NCBI GenBank assembly: GCA_947446155.1 | Contig: CANFFZ010000086.1 | Coordinates: 1-8,737, forward strand | From: Chloroflexota bacterium | GTDB taxonomy: Bacteria > Chloroflexota > Dehalococcoidia > UBA2979 | Direction of reading: 5' to 3' | Length of the DNA: 8,737 nt | Part shown: positions 5,423-8,737 of the stretch, one piece after another | Numbering within the stretch: the stretch's first letter is position 1 | How the letters are laid out: each line of letters starts with the position of its first letter | Position numbers and translations under genes: made by a program | Notes under the pieces: model-generated | What the model saw: the letters and a program-made list of their open reading frames with translations, nothing else | Databases searched by the model: none | Told to the model about the DNA's origin: nothing

Positions 5423-6793
5423 CTACCGACGACGCCTGATCCGCGCGTCTCCCGCGCCCCGCGACACGCGCGCGGCACGCACGGTCGAGGTGGGGGCCAG
5501 GGCGTCGAGGGGGTCGCAGAGCAGGTCGTACGGGAGCGCGCCGCGCACGACGGCGCGCACCATCGAGCCAGCGGGGTAGGTGCCCTTCAGGAGCGCGAGG
5601 CCGTCCACCTCAGGGGCGTCGCGCATCGTGCGACCGACGACGATCGGGTCACCGCCCGCCGGCCGCGAGGGCTCGCGCGACTCCACAAGGACGTCGAGCT
5701 CGCGGCCGACCATGCCGCGATTGGACTCGAGCGAGATCTCCTGCGCGAGTTCCATCAGGCGACCGTAGCGCTCCTGCTTCACCGGCTCGGGGACCTGCTC
5801 GCCCATCGTCTCGGCGGGCGTCCCGACCTGCGGTGAGTAGGTGAAGGCGCCGACGTGGTCGAAGCGCTGTTCGCGGACGAAGTCGAGCATCTCGCCGAAC
5901 TCCGCCTCGGTCTCACCGGGGAAGCCCACGATGAACGTGGTGCGCAGGACGACGTCCGGGATCGCCGCGCGGATCACCTCGATGCTCTGGCGGGACTTCG
6001 CGAGCACGGGGCGCTTCATCCGGCGCAGCACCGCGTCGCTCCCGTGCTGCAGCGGCATGTCGAGGTAGGGCACGATGTTGGGGAGCGCCGCCATCGTCTC
6101 CGCCAGTCGAGGCGTGACACGCCCCGGATAGGCGTACATCAGGCGGATCCACGGCACCTCGGGCACTTCGGCGGAGAGGGTTTCGAGCAGCGCCGCGAGG
6201 CCGTCGCGTCCGCCCTCGTCTTCGCCGTAGGCGGTGAGGTCCTGCGCCACGAGGACGAGTTCCTTCGTGCCGGCGGCGGCGTACATGCGTGCCTCCGCGA
6301 CGAGGCGGCGCGTGTCCATCGAGTGCATCGCGCCCTTGATCGTCGGGATGATGCAGAAGGTGCAGGGCCGGTCGCAGCCGTCCGAGATCTTGAGATAGGC
6401 CGAGGGCTGCCCGAACGACATCGACGCGCCCTGCGGGATGTCGTAGGTCTCGCTCGCCGCGCCGACCTCCGCCGCGATCGCGTCCCACGCCTCGACGCCG
6501 AACGCGCCATCGATGCCGGGCACCGCGTCGCGCACCTGGGTCTCGGCGATCTGGGTGAGGCAGCCGACCACGTACAACTTCTGCCCCGGCCGCTTCCCCT
6601 CCTCGAGTTCGCGCACGACGCCGATCGACTCGTCCTTCGCGGCGTCGATGAATCCGCAGGTGTTCACGAACAGCAGATCAGCGTCCTCGGGCGCATCGAC
6701 GGCGAGATGCCGCCCGTTGCGCAGCGCCTGCTCCAACCGCATGGAGTCGACGGTGTTCTTCGCGCAGCCGAGGGTGACGAGGTGGTACTTCAC
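5423..6793 (-). CDS. rimO: Ribosomal protein uS12 methylthiotransferase RimO
   Basis: Radical-SAM enzyme that methylthiolates the conserved aspartate of ribosomal protein S12 (D88 in E. coli). It is 456 residues in family order: a UPF0004 N-terminal domain with cluster ligands C10, C46 and C78, a radical-SAM core with CDRPCTFC (C140, C144, C147), and a C-terminal TRAM domain (about 362-428). VTLGCAKNTVDSM, VNTCGFIDAAKDESI and DAPEVDG mark RimO and not the tRNA-modifying MiaB. After the TRAM domain a basic tail of about 28 residues (ending RIRRRR) is extra compared with typical RimO. The start is GTG 6793. There is no Shine-Dalgarno, but TAGACT ends 6 nt before the GTG, so a leaderless transcript is likely. 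It lies 59 nt after the HTH-PASTA gene, so co-transcription from upstream is also possible. Confidence 0.96.
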   Translation of the reverse strand: MKYHLVTLGCAKNTVDSMRLEQALRNGRHLAVDAPEDADLLFVNTCGFIDAAKDESIGVVRELEEGKRPGQKLYVVGCLTQIAETQVRDAVPGIDGAFGVEAWDAIAAEVGAASETYDIPQGASMSFGQPSAYLKISDGCDRPCTFCIIPTIKGAMHSMDTRRLVAEARMYAAAGTKELVLVAQDLTAYGEDEGGRDGLAALLETLSAEVPEVPWIRLMYAYPGRVTPRLAETMAALPNIVPYLDMPLQHGSDAVLRRMKRPVLAKSRQSIEVIRAAIPDVVLRTTFIVGFPGETEAEFGEMLDFVREQRFDHVGAFTYSPQVGTPAETMGEQVPEPVKQERYGRLMELAQEISLESNRGMVGRELDVLVESREPSRPAGGDPIVVGRTMRDAPEVDGLALLKGTYPAGSMVRAVVRGALPYDLLCDPLDALAPTSTVRAARVSRGAGDARIRRRR

Positions 6794-6799
6794 TGATTC

Positions 6800-6805
6800 A
6801 GTCTA
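6800..6805 (-). promoter_or_regulatory. Probable -10 element giving a leaderless rimO transcript
   Basis: TAGACT (6805-6800, minus strand) ends 6 nt before the GTG at 6793, which puts the first transcribed base at or beside the start codon. The same hexamer precedes murJ and ileS. The -35 region is not convincing. Confidence 0.5.
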
Positions 6806-6824
6806 CGGGGGCGGGAGATTGGGA

Positions 6825-6846
6825 GCCCTCGACGGCCCCGGAGGGC
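6825..6846. other. Small hairpin between the HTH-PASTA gene and rimO
   Basis: GCCCTC (6825-6830) and GAGGGC (6841-6846) with a 10-nt loop. It lies 6 nt past the stop of the upstream gene and has no T-run. It could be an inefficient terminator or processing site inside the operon; a 6-bp GC stem in such GC-rich DNA may also be chance. Confidence 0.25.
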
Positions 6847-6852
6847 ACCGGG

Positions 6853-7623
6853 TCACCGGACAGGGGTAGGCGTCGCCGTCCGGATCGGTGTCGGCGAGCT
6901 GGGCAGCGGCGGCTGGGAGACGAAGAGCGTGACGGTGCCACCGGCGGCGATAGCCGTGCCGGGGGCAGGAGACTGCTGGAACACCTGGCCCGGAGGCGCC
7001 GCGTTCGTCGCCTCAAAGACGAGGGGGGCGAGGCCGGCGTCGGACACGGCCTTCGTGGCGACGTCGCGTGTGAGGCCGACGAGGTTCGGGACCTCACCGT
7101 TGCGGGCGGCGGGCGCGCCGGCGCCAGGCGTCGCACCGGCGGCAGGTGTGTTGTCGTCGCCGCCGAAGGCCTTCGGCACCAACCAGACGAGGGTGACCAG
7201 CAGGATCAGGCCAAGCACTGCCGCCACGATCACGGGCGGCGTGAGCGGCGGCAGCGGGATCGTGGGCGGTGCGGAGCGGCGCATACCCGGCATCGGCTCC
7301 AGGCCGGCGGGGCGAGGCAGGCCCTCGGGGATCGCGTCGACGGCCGCCACGGGATCGAGGCCGAGATAGCGCGCGTAGAGCCGCACAAAGCCGCGCGTGT
7401 AGACCGGTGCGGGGAGCGTCTCCAGGCGGCCGTCCTCGATCGCCTCGAGGTAGACGCGGTTAATGCGCGTGGTGCGCTCGGCGTCGTTCAGTGAGATGCC
7501 TCGACGGCTGCGCTCGCTGCGAAAGGCGTCGCCCAGGCGAGTGGCCTCCGCGCGTCGCGAGGTGGCGAGGTCGCGTGCCGCCTCGTCACGTCGGGCGCTG
7601 TCCTCGCGTCGGAGGAAGCTCAC
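6853..7623 (-). CDS. RodZ-like HTH, single-TM protein with extracytoplasmic PASTA domain
   Basis: A 256-residue bitopic membrane protein. Residues about 29-93 are the HTH_25/RodZ-type cytoplasmic helix-turn-helix (GDAFRSERSRRGISLNDAER, then YLEAIEDGRLETLPAPVYTRGFVRLYARYLGLD). A Pro-rich linker leads to one membrane helix (about 130-150, VIVAAVLGLILLVTLVWLV), then an Ala/Gly/Pro linker, one PASTA domain (about 177-237, starting VPNLVGLTRDVATKAVSDAG) and a Pro/Thr/Ser tail. RodZ links MreB to wall synthesis; PASTA domains of PknB-type kinases and PBPs bind muropeptides or lipid II. A wall-sensing or morphogenesis role is inferred, not shown; no mreB lies here. The start GTG 7623 overlaps the dehydrogenase stop (GTGA) without an SD, so translation is probably coupled. 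Confidence 0.88.
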   Translation of the reverse strand: MSFLRREDSARRDEAARDLATSRRAEATRLGDAFRSERSRRGISLNDAERTTRINRVYLEAIEDGRLETLPAPVYTRGFVRLYARYLGLDPVAAVDAIPEGLPRPAGLEPMPGMRRSAPPTIPLPPLTPPVIVAAVLGLILLVTLVWLVPKAFGGDDNTPAAGATPGAGAPAARNGEVPNLVGLTRDVATKAVSDAGLAPLVFEATNAAPPGQVFQQSPAPGTAIAAGGTVTLFVSQPPLPSSPTPIRTATPTPVR

Positions 7624-8687
7624 GCGGCACCCGAGGGGTGAAGCGGGTCGACGCCGGGGAACTGCACGAGCGACTTCAGCCCTGCGAGCGCGAGCCGCGA
7701 CTCATACGCCTCGGGCGCTCGCTCGATGCCGTAGCGGTTGGTGACCACCTCATCGATGTGCGGGACGCTGCCGAGCATCGCGACGGTGCGGCGGTACTGG
7801 TCCGTGGTGGCGTTCTGCGAGCCGGTGAGAATGACCTCGCCGTAATGGACGAGGTTCGGGTCGAACGGCACCGCGGGCGCGCCCTTCGGGAAGCCGGCGA
7901 AGAGGTTGACCGTGCCCTGTGGTCGTACGAGGGAGAGCGCCGGCGAGACCATCTCGCCGAGGCCGACCGAAACGATGACGGCGTCCGCGCCCAACCCGCC
8001 GGTCACATCGCGCACCGCGCCCGCCACGTCCTCGCTGCCGGGGTCGAGCACGATGTCCGCGCCCCAGCGTCGAGCGATGGCGCGACGCTCCTCCATCGGC
8101 TCGCTCACGATGATCGGGCCGGCGCCGAGCGCACGTCCGAGGATCAGGTGCAGCAGCCCCATCGGCCCAGCGCCCATGATCACCATCGAGGTGCCTGCGC
8201 CGACCTCGCACAGTTCGAGGCTGGCGAGCGTGCACGCCGACGGCTCGACGATCGCGGCGAGGTCGAGCGGCAGCGCGTTCGGTACGGGAATGACGTGCCC
8301 AGTGGCAACGATGGCGGCCGGCACGACCATGTGGTCGGCGAACCCGCCATCGAGGTCGTAGCCGAGCGTCGTGCGCGCCACACATCGATTGCGCCGCCCG
8401 AGCAGGCAATAGCGGCACTGGTTGCACGCGACGATCGGGCAGATGACGACGCGGTCGCCCTCGGTGATGCCAATGACCCCCGGGCTGATCTGGTCGACGA
8501 CGCCCGCGAGTTCGTGCCCCGGAATCACCCCCGGCAGCGCGTACTTCTCGCCTCGATACACCCGGACGTCCGAGGCACACAGCGAGGCCGCCGCGACGCG
8601 CAGCCGGATCTCGCCCGGTCCCGCCATAGGCGTGGGGCGATCCTCGACGGTGACACGCCCGGGAGCGTGAAAGATGGTCGCGCGCAC
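7620..8687 (-). CDS. Zinc-dependent medium-chain dehydrogenase (sorbitol/threonine dehydrogenase-like)
   Basis: A 355-residue NAD(P)-dependent alcohol or polyol dehydrogenase of the MDR superfamily. The catalytic zinc ligands fit C37 (SLCASD), H58-E59 (PGHELAG) and E148 (VEPSA). The structural zinc site is complete: C88, C91, C94 and C102 in CNQCRYCLLGRRNRC. The Rossmann loop is GAGPMG (172-177), and E196 after the second strand (VSEPMEER) suggests NAD over NADP. The substrate cannot be told: relatives act on threonine, sorbitol/iditol, galactitol and other polyols. The start is GTG 8687 (MRATIF...), the normal N-terminus of the family, with AAAGG about 9 nt upstream. The stop overlaps the start of the HTH-PASTA gene by 4 bp, so the two form an operon, though no functional link is obvious. 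Confidence 0.94.
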   Translation of the reverse strand: MRATIFHAPGRVTVEDRPTPMAGPGEIRLRVAAASLCASDVRVYRGEKYALPGVIPGHELAGVVDQISPGVIGITEGDRVVICPIVACNQCRYCLLGRRNRCVARTTLGYDLDGGFADHMVVPAAIVATGHVIPVPNALPLDLAAIVEPSACTLASLELCEVGAGTSMVIMGAGPMGLLHLILGRALGAGPIIVSEPMEERRAIARRWGADIVLDPGSEDVAGAVRDVTGGLGADAVIVSVGLGEMVSPALSLVRPQGTVNLFAGFPKGAPAVPFDPNLVHYGEVILTGSQNATTDQYRRTVAMLGSVPHIDEVVTNRYGIERAPEAYESRLALAGLKSLVQFPGVDPLHPSGAA

Positions 8688-8711
8688 GTGGATGGCCTTT
8701 GGCTGCGTTCG

Positions 8712-8737
8712 TGGGTGCGGGCGGAGTATCGCACCCA
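8712..8737. promoter_or_regulatory. Inverted repeat over the probable -10 of the dehydrogenase gene
   Basis: TGGGTGC (8712-8718) and GCACCCA (8731-8737) are perfect 7-bp arms around a 12-nt spacer that contains GATACT (8730-8725, minus strand), a plausible -10 placed about 38 nt before the GTG. The window stops at the outer arm, so the -35 and any longer symmetry are not visible. It could be an operator for a regulator encoded elsewhere. Confidence 0.4.

Noticed and set aside
5855..6796. Open frame of 313 codons on the plus strand, antisense to rimO
   Set aside because: It mirrors rimO codons; the product is His/Arg/Asp-rich without domains, an artefact of high GC on the opposite strand.
1..8737. 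CRISPR array, tRNA/rRNA genes, insertion sequences or phage genes
   Set aside because: No spaced direct repeats, no tRNA-like cloverleaf or rRNA stretch, no transposase or phage-type protein seen on either strand.

Overview
The window is 8.7 kb of high-GC bacterial chromosome. Codon third positions are strongly G/C, and TAG is used freely as a normal stop. It reads as ordinary core and near-core genome, with no phage, transposon, CRISPR or RNA-gene signature. The best taxonomic guess is Chloroflexota (Dehalococcoidia-like or a relative). The basis is a two-ribbon Cys4/Cys4 protein of a kind I associate with that phylum, a MurJ with FQLLAG in place of the proteobacterial arginine pair, a transcription-type T-box before ileS, and several probable leaderless starts. 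Actinobacteria cannot be excluded from sequence alone.

Layout, left to right. (1) 1-1068, minus strand: promoter, isoleucine T-box riboswitch with a complete antiterminator/terminator switch, then the first 207 codons of ileS, cut by the window edge. The encoded IleRS carries a swapped GIHH signature motif. (2) 1087-1806, minus: a zinc-ribbon protein with a roughly 120-nt leader. (3) 1807-2304, plus: an intergenic leader, an unrecognised 44-aa small-protein gene, and a strong GC hairpin terminator. (4) 2336-2752, minus: a four-helix membrane protein gene broken by an in-frame TAG. (5) 2816-4505, plus: murJ, ending in a hairpin shared with the convergent unit on its right. (6) 4555-5416, minus: an ArsR-type repressor and an AHSA1/SRPBCC protein with overlapping stop and start (ATGA), driven by a promoter whose spacer is an inverted repeat. 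(7) 5423-8730, minus: a zinc-dependent dehydrogenase, an HTH-TM-PASTA protein (overlapping by GTGA) and rimO, forming a probable operon with an extra promoter just before rimO.

Functional threads are translation (ileS, rimO), cell envelope (murJ and the RodZ-like PASTA protein), and a small self-regulated arsR/SRPBCC unit. I see no clear novel multi-gene system. The items most worth a second look are the 44-aa protein with its structured leader, the GIHH IleRS under T-box control, the arsR operator embedded in its own promoter spacer with a leaderless start, the HTH-TM-PASTA architecture, the fresh-looking nonsense pseudogene, and the MurJ homologue lacking several arginines known to matter in E. 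coli.
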